Positions 44,200 through 55,886 of a stretch of DNA of 62,909 nucleotides are shown here, one piece after another. The notes beneath the pieces are model-generated. The model ran no database searches, had not been told where the DNA came from, and saw only the letters and a list, made by a program, of their open reading frames with translations. How positions within the stretch are numbered: position 1 is the first letter of the stretch; each line of letters opens with the position of its first letter. Source of the stretch: Gnetum montanum (Eukaryota > Streptophyta > Gnetopsida > Gnetales > Gnetaceae). The stretch covers positions 450,793 through 513,701 of the forward strand of contig MNCI01010715.1 of the NCBI GenBank assembly GCA_015680685.1. Reading direction: 5' to 3'. Position numbers and translations under genes: made by a program.

Positions 44200-46400
44200 A
44201 TGGCTGCATCAACCACCACTGTTGACACCGCTAATCTTGAAAACCCTTGGACGCTGCAAGTTACGCCTCTTGTGGTTGAGCCGCTGACCAGTCCAACCCA
44301 ACCACGCTAATCCCTCAGGCTCCAAAATAAAGAACCTGAGGAACACACTTAGCACAGGGAACATTACAATTTCCTCTGCGCTAAATTTTCCCATGTATCC
44401 ACAAGAACTCAAAGAGAAACGTGAGTACGAGTTCATATACTGCAATGAAAAGGAATTTATTCCTTCATCTAACGCCACTATACCCCTGACAGACCAAAAA
44501 CAGTGGATCTTAGATCAAATGTTGATGGCCAAGGCATCGACAGAACAACAAGAGGATTTTTTCCGTAACGAAGCGCTTCATGATGGGCAGGAGGATCTAG
44601 ACTCCCATTCTAAAAAAGGTAGTCACGCTAGCTTTGCTGTGGCCCCTCCCTCCACAGCATCTTATGTAAATCTGTTGTTCATGGTCACCACGCCCTTGAT
44701 ATTATTTGATGCTAACCACGTCCCGCACTCCCTCAAGCACATCTTTTCTCCCCGACTACCCTCCCAGGTGGTCTCCCTTCACAAATCACCCCTTCGCAAA
44801 CACAATTAGCTAATCCATCTCATCGTATATATGCATCTATGTCACTGTATGTACATGCAATGCCCACTTTGCAATTACACACAATGCCTGCATTCATCCT
44901 AACTTATACGACAAGACCCGCCGCTACTGCGTGGTGGGCACCAAACACATCATCCCTTGTAGCACAACCTACGCAGATGTCTCATATTCACCATCATCAA
45001 CACCAAGTCCCACAAACATTAAACCCCACTATAGCACCGTTGTCTGTGCCTCCAACTATGCAAATGGTGCACCCCATGGCACAGTCGATGATTGTCGCTC
45101 CATCTACACCACCTACTAGGTGGTGGATGTCACAAGCGACATCTCCTGTAGGGGTAGTCCTAATAACATCATACACAGGCTAAATTGCTCCTCTATCCCA
45201 CCACCCAGCATGGCTCATCCTATCATTTCACAGCCAACCACCTCGTCCATGGGTCTAGATCAAGCCTTCTAGCTTATTCAGACCCTTAGAGAGGAGGATA
45301 AATGCCTCAAGGCTACCGGTTCTGACGCAATATAGGTCATGGATTTTTACCATGACGACCCTATTAATCTGAAGGTACCTGTTTTATCATTGCCTCTAGG
45401 GATGCCACTCCTCCATTTTATAAAATACAATGGGAAAGGTGATCCCAATGCCCATCTAGTCACCTTTTAGTCAAAATCGTTGTTATTGCAACAATGGCCA
45501 CATACCATCATCCGAGTCTTTGCTATGTCCCTAACAGGAAAAGCTTTAGACTAGTATCACACACTCCCACGCTCTTCCATCTCAACCTTGGAAGAGCTAC
45601 TAACCTAGTTCGTGACTCGTTTTAAATATAACCTAAAACTAGAAGTTATGTTGGACCAACTAATGGAAGTCAAGCAAGATCCGCTCAAGCTAGTCCAAAA
45701 GTTTATACAGTGGTGGAGCGCCACCTTGAACAAAATCCATGAACCCATTGCAGAGGCTCATTTTTTAGTGATCTTCAAGGCGGCAGTTAACGACTTTATC
45801 AAATCTAAACTTTATTACCTCACTCCATGCTCCCTCAGCCAAGCCTTCGCTCAGACTAAGAGCATTCAAGATGTGGCAGAGGCTAGCAAAGACATAGCGT
45901 ATCTGGTCTACAAAAATGCACACAATAAGGGTAAATATAAGGGCAAAGTTACAACAACAATAGTAGCAGCTATAGCCGAAGGGGATAAAAAGAAGAATAA
46001 CAACAAAAAATTATCTACGATGTCTACTGAGCCCACAACAAGCTCAAACAGTGCCGACCAGGAAACAACACCTGCCCCTGAGGCACCCTCATAGCCAAGG
46101 CCAAATTTTGGGTGTAAAGACCGCTCAAAATACATGGCTCTACCTGTAAAGCCTTCAAAACTTTTGAAGTAACTACTAGAAACTAGCCATATTCAACATA
46201 AGAAGGTGTCCGAGGAAGGTCTGAAATGTCATAGATAGCATTGTGAGCTACTTAAGAACCCCTCCTTGGCTCTGCCAAATGAACCACTAGTTCCTAAAAA
46301 CTTTAGGCTGGACCATTTCTGTGACTACCACCAATTGTGTGGTCATGACACAGATTACTGCTGAGCATTGAAAGATGACATTCAACGCATGATCGATTAG
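44200..46400 (+). pseudogene. gag of element F
   Basis: A possible start is ATG 44200 (MAASTTTVDTANLENPW). The next open parts are 44393-44809 and 44839-45183 (Pro/Thr/His-rich). The capsid-type gag domain lies at about 45420-45910: GDPNAHLVTF, LTGKALD, then RFKYNLKLE and DPLKLVQKFIQWW. A Lys-rich tail ends at 46094. The zinc-binding motif HFCDYHQLCGHDTDYC (46308-46362) has the C-x3-H-x3-GH-x4-C type spacing of Tat elements. The frame is broken several times. Confidence 0.75.
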
Positions 46401-47006
46401 GGCAAACTGATCTTAGACAGTAGTAGTCTGGTCCATCCAGAAAACCAATCCATGCATGTGTATCAGGACCCGTTAAACACAAATAACGTAGGGTACACTA
46501 TCAACGTAGTGGGTATGGAGGATGCTGGTCAATCACAGCCAAAACAACCCTTCGTGCTGCGTGTGCCTTCTCGTCTATCCTAGACGGAAAACCCGTCAAC
46601 ATCGATAGGTGCAACTCAACAACAACCTTTCATCTTCCAAGTCCCATCCCCCACCTCCGTTCCACAGCCCATCATCAGTAAAATTGTGTCCTAGCCCCCG
46701 CCCACACCTAGGGCACCCTTTTTCATCAGGGTGTCAAATTCATCACTTGCTCCTGCTACGCAAGGACAAACGTCTAAGTTAATGCCCCAACCTCAACCTA
46801 CAACAAGAGGAGAAGGTCATGTGATAGACAAAGTAGCCAAGGACCGCCTTACGCTAGGGTTTCCTAAGCCTACACCTCTTGCCTTAACGCCCTTGACTCC
46901 TCCTTCCTCTAAAAAGGATGATGTTATACAAACGCAACTATCTTCTCCCTACCCAAAAAAATGAAACCCTCAACCAAAAACTGTTCCTCCCCGAGAGATT
47001 CATCTC
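46401..47006 (+). other. Gag-PR linker of F
   Basis: Pro/Thr/Gln-rich translation (e.g. 46731-46964), stops present. It is a spacer between the Gag zinc motif and the protease region. Confidence 0.45.
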
Positions 47007-47951
47007 ATGGGACGAATGGAAGAAGAAAAGAGTGCCAAACAACCAGATCGTGGACGTGATCTCCTCAATGCTTTTACACAGGTTAAACAAGCTCTTAAAC
47101 AAAAAAATACAACGTTGAGCCTCTATGACTTGCTGATGACATCACAAAAGCATCATGAGGCCATGGTTCACATGCTAACGTCCATACCTATGGACGAGAG
47201 CCTGCCAGCTAATGAAGAAGTAATCCACTTTATCATGCTTTCCCTCACCACTGAACAAACACGACCTTCCCTACTGACTTTTCATGACGAATCCATTAAG
47301 GATGACCCAGAGAAAGGTCAAGTAACAACAGTGCCTATGTTCATCACTATCTGGGTTGGCCAATACCGAATCTAGAGAGTACACGTAGATGATGGGGCAG
47401 CTGCCAATGTCATTCCATACCCTATAGTGGATAAACTGGGTTTGATTGACTAGATCAATCCCATGATAACATCATGTTTGAAGTCATTTAATAGGGCACA
47501 AGTGCAATTCAAAGGAATGGTACACATCAACTTCATAGTGGGGGATCAATTTCCCACAAACGTAGTGTTCATCGTCGTCGAGGAGATGCCTGGTTTCAAC
47601 TTGATCTTGGGGAGATCCTAGTTGGCTCAACTAAGGGTAGTTTCATCACCCATCCATCAGGAGATCCACTTGCCCTACGTAGGAGGGGAAGTGATCATCC
47701 ATGGTGATAAGACAATCCTTCAAGCTATTAATAATGTAGAAATGGAACAGGGTTCGAAAATTGAAATCCCTGAAGATCAGCCTCCTATCCCAATACTTGA
47801 ACAGGCCGACACAGTGGCTGATGACAGCTTGATTTGGGCCAAACTACCTTTTCAGGGGGAAGATGGTGGCATAAACGAATGGAGTAATAAACCTCCTCGT
47901 CCATACGCATCGCCAAAACTAAAAACAATCAAGAAGCAACTACAGAACTAG
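47007..47951 (+). pseudogene. Aspartic protease region of F
   Basis: An open lead-in of 122 codons (47007-47375) ends before the catalytic segment VHVDDGAAANVIPYPIVDKL (47381-47440), in which D-D-G replaces the usual D-[NST]-G. Downstream come FKGMVHINFIVG and FNLILGRS, the typical retropepsin flap-side and C-terminal motifs, then a 109-codon open tail (47622-47951). Stops near 47373, 47450 and 47620. The final TAG overlaps GTAAAG, a possible intron donor at 47951. Confidence 0.75.
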
Positions 47952-48049
47952 TAAAGAAGCAAGTTGACGTAACACATCGTATTAGTCCACGTTGTTTCTG
48001 GTTACGCAGGTTACGCTCTTTCTTGTTGCATTATCATTATTATGCTTCT

Positions 48050-48760
48050 TCATAAACCAATTACGACCTAAAATGTCCTTAAACTAATTATGGCCCGAAA
48101 TGGCCTTAAACTAGTTACGGCCCGCTATGGCCTAAAACTAGCAATTTCATTTACACTTTACGCTTAAACTAATTACAGCCCGAAATGGCCTTAAACTAGT
48201 TATGGCCTGCTATGGCCTAAAACTAGCAATTTCTTTTATGCTTTATGCTTAAACTAATTATGGCCCAAAATGGCCTTAAACTAATTATGGACCGCTATGG
48301 CCTAAAACTAGCAATTTTGTTTACACTTTACGCTTAAACTAATTACAACCTGAAATGGCCTTAAACTAATAATGGCCCGAAATGGCCTTAAACTAGTTAC
48401 AGCCCACTATGGCCTAACACTAGCAATTTTGTTTATGCTTTACGCTTAAACTAATTATGGCCCGAAATGGCTTTAAACTAGTTACAGCCCGCTATGGCTT
48501 AAAACTAGCAATTTCGTTTACACTTTACACTTAAACTAATTATGACCCGAAATGGCCTTAAACTAGTTACGGCCTACTATGGCCTAAAACTAGCAATTTT
48601 GTTTACACTTTACGTTTAAACTAATTATGGCCCGAAATGGCCTTAAACTAGTTAAGGCCCGCTATGGCCTAAAACTAGCAATTTCATTTACACTTTATGC
48701 TTACAATAATCATGGCCTGAAATGGCCTTAAACTATTAACGTCCCACAGTGACCTGAAAT
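48050..48760. repeat. Tandem array, ~85-bp unit, about 7 copies
   Basis: The unit is made of AAACTAATTATGGCCCGAAA-TGGCCTT, then AAACTAGTTACGGCCCGCTA-TGGCCTA, then AAACTAGCAATTT and TTTACACTTTACGCTT. Some units carry one extra 27-bp subunit. Copies differ by a few bases each. Similar degenerate motifs recur at 53540-53780 and 57300-57700. Confidence 0.9.
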
Positions 48761-48882
48761 ATGTAATCTTTCTAACAATATTTTTCACTTTATAAAAAAC
48801 TAAAATCTCGTATCACATAGATCGAAGAACATTGTCCTTTACTTCATTTCATTACAACAAAATGTTGGCTAATATAGCCACA

Positions 48883-51800
48883 CTACATATTTCCTTTGTT
48901 ACCACTTCCACATGTGTCATTCAACTCCACCTCCACCTCATGAAGATCATCCTCATAAGGACCTTCTTCGAGTGGTGCCTCCTCATGGATGCGATCCTCC
49001 CTACGAGGCTCTTCCTCATGGAGACTCTTTCCGCGAGATTGATCATCTTTGCGTTGCTCCTCCTCATGGAGGTCCTCTTCTTGAGAATTGTCATTTCCAT
49101 TATGCTCCTCTCCATGAGAACCCTCTTCGTGTCGATCCTACGATTTGACATGAAGCACATGTTAGCATCGCCACTGAAACTATGTATAACAAGGATACAA
49201 CAGTCCTACGATTTACCTGTGATGGTCCTGCATCAATCGCAAAAGGAATTTGTTCTAAGCTAACCCACAAACATTTCATGATCTCATCCTCAATAACCTC
49301 AGACCAAACACTATCTCCTAGATTAGTTCTAGCCTTAACCTTTCCCTTTTCCATAGGAGTCCATCGGGGTGGTTCAGGAAAGAAGGAAGGGATAGTGGTC
49401 TCTCCGCAAGGGAGGGTTATTTTTCTCTCTGGGGAGGTGCTTACTGTCACCTACTCCTAAAACTTTTCGTACGCTTCACCAACAGAATCCCTGTAGTGTT
49501 GACGATAGGTAGCACTTTCTCGCTTATACACGTGTTTATGGTCCTTTTGTGCTTGCTCCCATGCTTGGACCCTCACGCTAAAGTCCTTCCAGTTTTGGTT
49601 CTTCTGGGTTAGGAGATCCATTTGCATCTACTACTCAATGAGCTCGTGGCTGGCTCAGACATTGTTTCTGACAACCATCCAATAACAGGTGTAGTCCATC
49701 ACAGCTATCTGCCAATCCCCATTATTGGTCTCTTGGGCTTGCAAAAATTCGTTTCGAGATGCCAAATCCTCAACCCTATCATTTAGGGCCATCTTCTCCT
49801 TTTCTATTTTCTACAACCTCTTCCAAAGATCCTTGTTAACATTCTGACACTCCCATAAAGAGTGAGCCAAATGTAACGCACATTTATGCATTTCATCATA
49901 AACGGGCTCCGGTGAGGGTTTAGAGGTAGTGTTTAGGTCAACGCGCTCTGTGGGATCCCATCTGAGGTAAGATCCTATAACGTAAAAAAATAATAGTTAG
50001 ATGCAACAAAAATAACGTAATTTTGTAATGCCAACAATCCTTGAATAACGACAGTGACATACTAATTTCAGGATTGACTCGTTCTAAGCGACTGATCATA
50101 TCATTCACAATGCCCTTCATAAACATGAATTTGTCAGGAAACTCACCCCAAGGTTGAGTTGGTGTTACTGACAAAGGTATACCCTTGTTACCTACCATGT
50201 GAATAAAATAAGTTAGACATAGCATAGTAGAAATAAAGGCGATTGGGACGTTATGATGATGCAAAAAATTCAATTCAACAAAACCTCCAGGGGTAGTAAC
50301 GTAAGGTTTACCATTCGATGAAAAATCAAACTCACCAGTGACAAACCGCTTACCTTTTTTCGGCCCAGCCGAAAGGATCTTGGCATCCTCTACTGTCATC
50401 TCTTCTTCGGGCACAGGAACTTGTGTGCCACCAACGTTACTAACAGGCGCCTTCTTTCCCAAAACTAGGGCCCCTTCTCCACGTAGTAAAACTATGGCCC
50501 CTGTTTCAGGGGTCAACTCCTCTACACCTTTCCCTTTGTTTGTCAAACAACGCGGTCAATCAAAACAAAATTTCATTTACTTCTTATAAACGCTATGCAA
50601 TACAACGATGTCTATACGTAGTGTAACACATATATAAACTAATTATGCATTGCTCTACTTATTGGTCAGGGGATTTTTCCTGTGAAACTTAATCTGCACC
50701 CCTTTTCCCCCTACACCTGTCGAACTAGCAGGCTCCTCAACCGGATGAGGTTTTTTCTACTACATTGGTGAAGTCACTATTTTGGCTGCCAGGTGCTTCC
50801 CTCTTGATACACTACTATTGTAAGAAGGGAGTGCCCCACCCATGCTATCTTGGCCCCGTGCTAGAGGCACTGCCAGATTTTTAGTCGTTATTGAAAATGA
50901 CTCCCCGATTCCTTCAGGGGTATCTTGGGACCGGATGGTGTAGAAGACGTAGGAAATCCACGGTTTGGAAATCTGGTTATGGTCTTGCTGCACCCAGACT
51001 CCATCCCTATGAACCACTAGGAATTCAGCAAAACACCAAAAGCAAGCTATGAAGAAGGTAAAATGCACGTTGAAACGAGACTTAAGCTTCTTGCGAAGCT
51101 TGACCATTTCAACCTGCATGCCTTTAGTGAGGTAGTTGGTCCAATTATACTGTGTCCCCTCCTCCATGACCTCTCGCATAATCTAAGTCTACTCTATGGT
51201 AAGGATTCTTCCCTGGGAAAGCATCTTGGGAAAGGCGCAAGCTTGGAAGCAGGGATAAATGGTATTAGCCACCTTTAGCTTAATTTGATCGGCGAGGATG
51301 CCTTTCGGTTCCTTTTTAACCCCTAGCCACTCCTCTATGCCCTTTTGATGCTTAGAACTCCTATTTGACCTTTCCTCTACCAGAGGATAATCAGAAGGAA
51401 CACCGAAAAAGTCAGCGAACAGTCGAGCGTTAATATCAAAACTTACATGCACGTTACACACGTACATGTGAAGATGCACGACTCCTTCACTGAAAGAGTC
51501 GACTGGGGTTAACATTTCGACTACAGTGACGTCAAGGGTTGCAGCTAAAAATAGCTCCATCAATCCAGCTTCCTGGAGGTTATGGGTTATGGTAGCCGAG
51601 GCTGCTCCATGGCAGAGCCAACGTTGTGCTTCTTTTATGTCACCATAACGAAAGAAGAGACTACTTTTCTCGCGCCTCGAGACTATCACTGTGACCTCCC
51701 GTGATTTCCTAACTACGAAGATAAGACAACGATTTAGATAATAACAACAAAATAACACAATTTCATCTGTAAGATTATACAAAGGACCATCATAACGTAA

Positions 51801-52640
51801 TTTACTGCTCCTAAAGGGCAAAGGGAATGGTGGAATTTGCTCTTGCATGTTCACAATAGTGATAGGATGATCCAAAGTCCACTCTTTATCCAACCATCTG
51901 GCACTTTTACACTTGATGAAAAATCTGACATAACGAATAGGATAGTATGGGATTTCAAATCCTAATTGTCCTAAGACACCAGCATGCACATTACTAATAG
52001 AAGTAAACTCCTTTATGGTTGTTTCAGCCATAGATAACATGTCTGTATCACCTTGGAGACCATCATCATTTATAAAAAACCTACATCACAGAATGTAGAC
52101 AATTATTTACACTTGACATAAAATCAAACAACGGTTAGCACATCATAACACTGTGAAAACACTTACCCGCCTACATAATACACAATGCTAGGTGGATTCT
52201 AAAAATAGGTCATAATATGACGAGCCACGAACAACGTGTTGTAGGCATGATAACAATCAAACCTGGGCATATCCCAAATCCAAAATAAACACCTCAAACC
52301 CTTGGTGCTCTGTTCGCAGTCCTGTTCCTTCATGGTCTCGATTGGCCATCCACCAAGAATGTTAAGATTCTTTGTGTTGACTCAACCAGTAGCATCTCTA
52401 GGATGATGGAGGCCATCTCGGCCAGTAAATGTGACCAGATAATTACGCTAAAATTACGCAATAAAAACTGGAAAAACTCTGGTGCGCCTCTCCAAAACCA
52501 AACTGCTTCCTCCCCTACACGAGCATGAGGAGGAGGAACATTGGGCACGGGGACATTTAAACAACATAGAATGCCCACGATGTCTAGGATGATCAAGACA
52601 GGCTTTAGCGTAATCCTTCACAATAAAGCACACTATCATT
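48883..52640 (-). pseudogene. Antisense spliced gene inside element F
   Basis: Not recognised as a named family. On the minus strand an open frame can be followed from about 52640 to TAG at 48883 through four small GT-AG introns whose phases fit: 52166-52081 (GTAAGT donor), 51780-51709, 50062-49975 (GTATGT donor) and 49216-49138. A further break near 50750-50550 is unresolved. Longest open parts: 283 residues (52040-51189) with LFADFFGVPSDYPLVEE, 139 residues (51179-50760) and 202 residues (50546-49938). The C-terminal half has Glu/Lys/Gln-rich coiled-coil-like stretches and ends in an acidic tail with LHEEE repeats (49137-48886). A few TAG/TGA stops are present. A possible first exon is at 53282-53165, followed by a GTAAGTC donor. 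Total length would be near 1000 residues. Confidence 0.65.
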
Positions 52641-53879
52641 AGGCAAACAACTTAGACATATTAACAACGTCAGAACAAGATAAATCAAAGAGGACTCATA
52701 AAGATCCATTACGCAACACTAGGATTCTCGTTATCCCGACTCCCAGAAAATTACATATTACGCCATAGTGGTATTACCAAAACTGCCAAAACCCTTGTAA
52801 TGGTGCAAGGTATGCCTCTGGCAACGACGATACAGGTAATGCCGCATCTGTCCCTAGCATAACGTGCAACCATTACAGGTGAGATAACGAAATGTTAATT
52901 ACACTACACATTGATACAATACCTAGACCCATTCAATCGTGCATTATGTTTATATATTATTTTCCAAAACCATCCAAACCCTTGTGACGGTGCAAGGTCT
53001 GTCCCTGACAACGGTGATGAGGGTAATATTACAAACTAAAATAGCTTAGCCCGCATAGACAAGTGTCAATGCCTAACATAATTCGCACCTTTCAAACAAA
53101 TTCAATTGTGACGCCATAACAACAAAAATAACAATCATGCAAAAAAGGTAAGGAGCGACTTACTGGGCAAGTGGAGTAACCTCCTAGGTCTCAACTCACG
53201 TCTTTGAAGCTCGCCCCAGACTTTCCTGTACCTCATCAATTCTTACCAATTTTGCATGTTGGCCTTTGGTCTCTGGTTCCATGGCTACATCTAAATGATC
53301 CTCACAAAATCATCTACTTCTGCTTCCCTGCTACTTCTCTTCTATTCTCCTTTTGCTCCAGCTTAATTCAAAATTCTGACGTTTACAGCCTACTTCGAGG
53401 GAAAGCCATCGACTTATAAATGTGATGGTCAAAACTAGCTGTTTTTGCATCAGACCGATGTGAAAATTTTCCAAAACATAGGTATGTTAGTGCAACATGA
53501 AGCATGAAGATTGCACCATTAATCCCATAGATATCGCATTGATGACAGTCCGAAAGACCCTAAACTAACGCATAGTTCATTGTCTTGTAATCCAGTTGCA
53601 TTAACTATGGTCTGCATGAAATCCTAAATTAGCTGGTTTGACACGTTAGGCATGCCATATTATGCCCTTTATCATAGTCCACAGGAATTTTACGTTAACA
53701 TCTAGGAAATCTAGTTTGTTATGCATGTTGTAACAGTCCACTAAGACTCTAAACTGGCAACTTTTTTTGACACGCACTTCTAAAAAACAAACACAAAAAA
53801 AACCTTCTATCATTCCACCAGGTTGACAAAAATAATTTAACAAATTCCATTCTTGAAAGTTTTGCAGGACAATTCACAA

Positions 53880-55125
53880 ATGGACGCAGCTTTACTTGCA
53901 CCCCAAGCCCTCACAGGCCCATATAGGGAAACTATTAGATAGCTCAATCTTGCACTTATAGGAACCGACGCTTCCCCTTATGACATAACCATAGTCGCCT
54001 CGGAAGCATCCCCAGACTAGCTAGAACATTTGGCTCGAATGCTAGACCTGGAGGCTGGTGATGTGATCGAGGATTCCCTCATTGAGGTCTCTGTGGTTAC
54101 GCACAAAGGAGAAAGTAGAACACTGAAGGTTAGTTCCCTCCTTAACCAACAAACATAAAGCGACATATCCTGAGTGCTCCAAAACAACATTGTAATGTTC
54201 GCATGGTTGTATGAAGACATGCCAAGTTTAGACCCATGACTAATACAACACAACATCATCTTAGACTCGAGTATCAAAGCTGTTAGATAGAAAGTAAGAA
54301 AAATTAAGCCTGTAATCGCATTGGCAGTGCGTGATGAAATCACTAAACTATATCAGGCTGTTTTCATTCACGTGGTTGATTATTCAAACTGGGTGTCAAA
54401 CATCGTAGTTTTCTATAGGAAAATGAGAGGAATGCATGTCTGTATAGACTTCCACGATCTGAATAAGGCAACAATTAAAGACAACTTCCCATTATCAAGT
54501 ATCGACCAACTTATTGACACAACAGCTGGCCATGCGTTACTATCCTTCATGGACGGGTTTTCATGCTATAACCAAATCTGTATCAACCCAGAACATTAAT
54601 TGACTACAACTTTCATGACACCCTGGGGGACTTTCTATTACACCATGATGCCTTTCAATTTAAAAAATTCTAGAGCAACTTATCAACGTGCCATGATGTA
54701 TATCTTTAGTGATTACCTCTTAGAGAGATTGAACCACTACGTAGACGACATAGTAATCAAATCTAAGAAGTCGGAAGATCACCCAGAAGACCTAGAGTTA
54801 ATCCTTAAACGTGTCTAAGGTACGACCTAAGACTCAACCCAAGAAAATGCGTGTTTGAAGTTAAAACCGAATGCATGTTGGGATTTGTGGTATTGAAGAC
54901 TGGCATACAGGACGACCCTGACAAGGTTAAAGCCATCGTTAACCTTGCACCATCTACAAACATCAAAGAACTACGTGGATTGCAGGGTAGGTTGCAATTT
55001 ATCAGATGGTTCATTTCAAAATTAACGGAAAAATTATATCCTATGCAACATCTGCTCAAGAAGGGTGTTAACTTCGAATGGACCGATGACTGCTAGCATG
55101 CGTTTGACAATCTAAAGAAAAAGCT
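53880..55125 (+). pseudogene. Reverse transcriptase of F
   Basis: Coding resumes at ATG 53880 (MDAALLAPQALTGPYRE) after the putative intron acceptor. The pre-RT part includes FAWLYEDMPSLDP (54198-54236). RT motifs: VVFYRKMRGMHVCIDFHDLN, NFPLSSIDQL, LLSFMDGFSCYNQI (first catalytic Asp present), FYYTMMPFNLKNSRATYQRAM, HYVDDIVIKSKK (54733-54768; Asp-Asp pair intact), then DDPDKVKAIV and LRGLQGRLQFIRWF. Stops near 53970, 54050, 54150 and 54598; a frameshift near 54815. YVDDIVIKSK is typical of Tat/Ogre RTs. It would copy element RNA to DNA. Confidence 0.85.
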
Positions 55126-55580
55126 ATTACATTTGCCAACGGTTTTCCCACCACAAAGGGATCAGCCTTTCTATATTTACCTGGCAAGCTCAAATGTGTC
55201 TATAGCTATGTTATTGTGCCAAAAAAGGGATGACAGATCAAAAGTCCCTATCTACTATCTAAGTCATGCTCTATTTGCGTACGAAACAAGGTACAATGAA
55301 GTAGAGCATAACTATTTGGCATTGGTTTTTGTGCTTAAGAAATGTAGACACTATCTTTTCCATAGCCAGGTCAATATAATTTGCAAGAACAACATTCTGT
55401 GGGCCATTTCAAAAAATTTGTACGAGAGTAGTAGGATAGCCCACTAGAAAGCCATCATGGCAGAGTTTGACCTACATTACGTTGGCCAATCTTCCACGAA
55501 GGGCCAAGCAATAGCTGACTAACTTGCAACATCACCTGTTAACAATCAATCTACGATAGAGCTAAAATTTCCTGATGAAC
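55126..55580 (+). pseudogene. First RNase H of F
   Basis: PFYIYLASSNVSIAMLLCQ, then VPIYYLSHALFAYETRYNEV (catalytic Glu segment) and KKCRHYLFHSQVNIICKNN, where the usual T/SDH-type Asp is changed, and FDLHYVGQSSTKGQAIAD near 55520. Two stops in the last third. It is the normal gypsy-type RNase H, in continuity with RT. Confidence 0.8.
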
Positions 55581-55589
55581 ATGTACATA

Positions 55590-55870
55590 GTTTAAGCCCT
55601 GTATCAACAGGCCTCGAAGCGACATTATACTTTGAAGAAGCTTTGACTACTAGAGGTGGTAGCGCTACCACCATCATTACGCTCTCCCCTAAGGATGTTC
55701 GTCCATTGGCTTACCTCCTAGCGTTTCCCTGTACGAACAACGTGGTAGAGTATGAGGGGCTCCTTAGGGGACTATTAACAGCCAGGGAACTCAACATTTA
55801 GCACCTAGCAAAGCTGCGCATTGCAGCCCTACTACGATATGGCTAAAGATCTTTTGAGATAATTCACGAC
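55590..55870 (+). pseudogene. Second (archaeal-type) RNase H of F
   Basis: TLYFEEALTTRGGSATTII, then PLAYLLAFPCTNNVVEYEGL (catalytic Glu in the NNVxEYEGL motif) and LLTARELNI. This matches the extra RNase H domain characteristic of Tat-lineage elements. Here the first Asp (FDGA) is replaced (YFEEA). It is truncated or shifted after about 55800. Confidence 0.75.
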
Positions 55871-55886
55871 GACTGACGTCCAGCAC

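Larger units (their letters stand above)
47951..53867 (+). other. Putative intron between PR and RT of F
   Basis: Candidate donor ACTA|GTAAAG at 47951 and acceptor GTTTTGCAG|GAC at 53866-53867. Sense-strand coding stops at the first and resumes after the second. Ogre elements are known to splice an intron between PR and RT. Here the interval is 5.9 kb and holds the tandem array and the antisense gene. Confidence 0.5.

Noticed and set aside
48050-48760. CRISPR-like array
   Set aside because: The repeats are directly adjacent 85-bp units without unique spacers, in a plant retrotransposon.
48832-49263. Plus-strand ORF of 143 residues
   Set aside because: It is the shadow of the last antisense exon (acidic LHEEE-repeat tail) on the minus strand and has no motif.
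54017-55059. Minus-strand ORFs opposite RT of F (54343-54017, 55059-54805)
   Set aside because: Shadows of conserved RT codons; no splice or motif support, unlike the antisense gene at 48883-52640.
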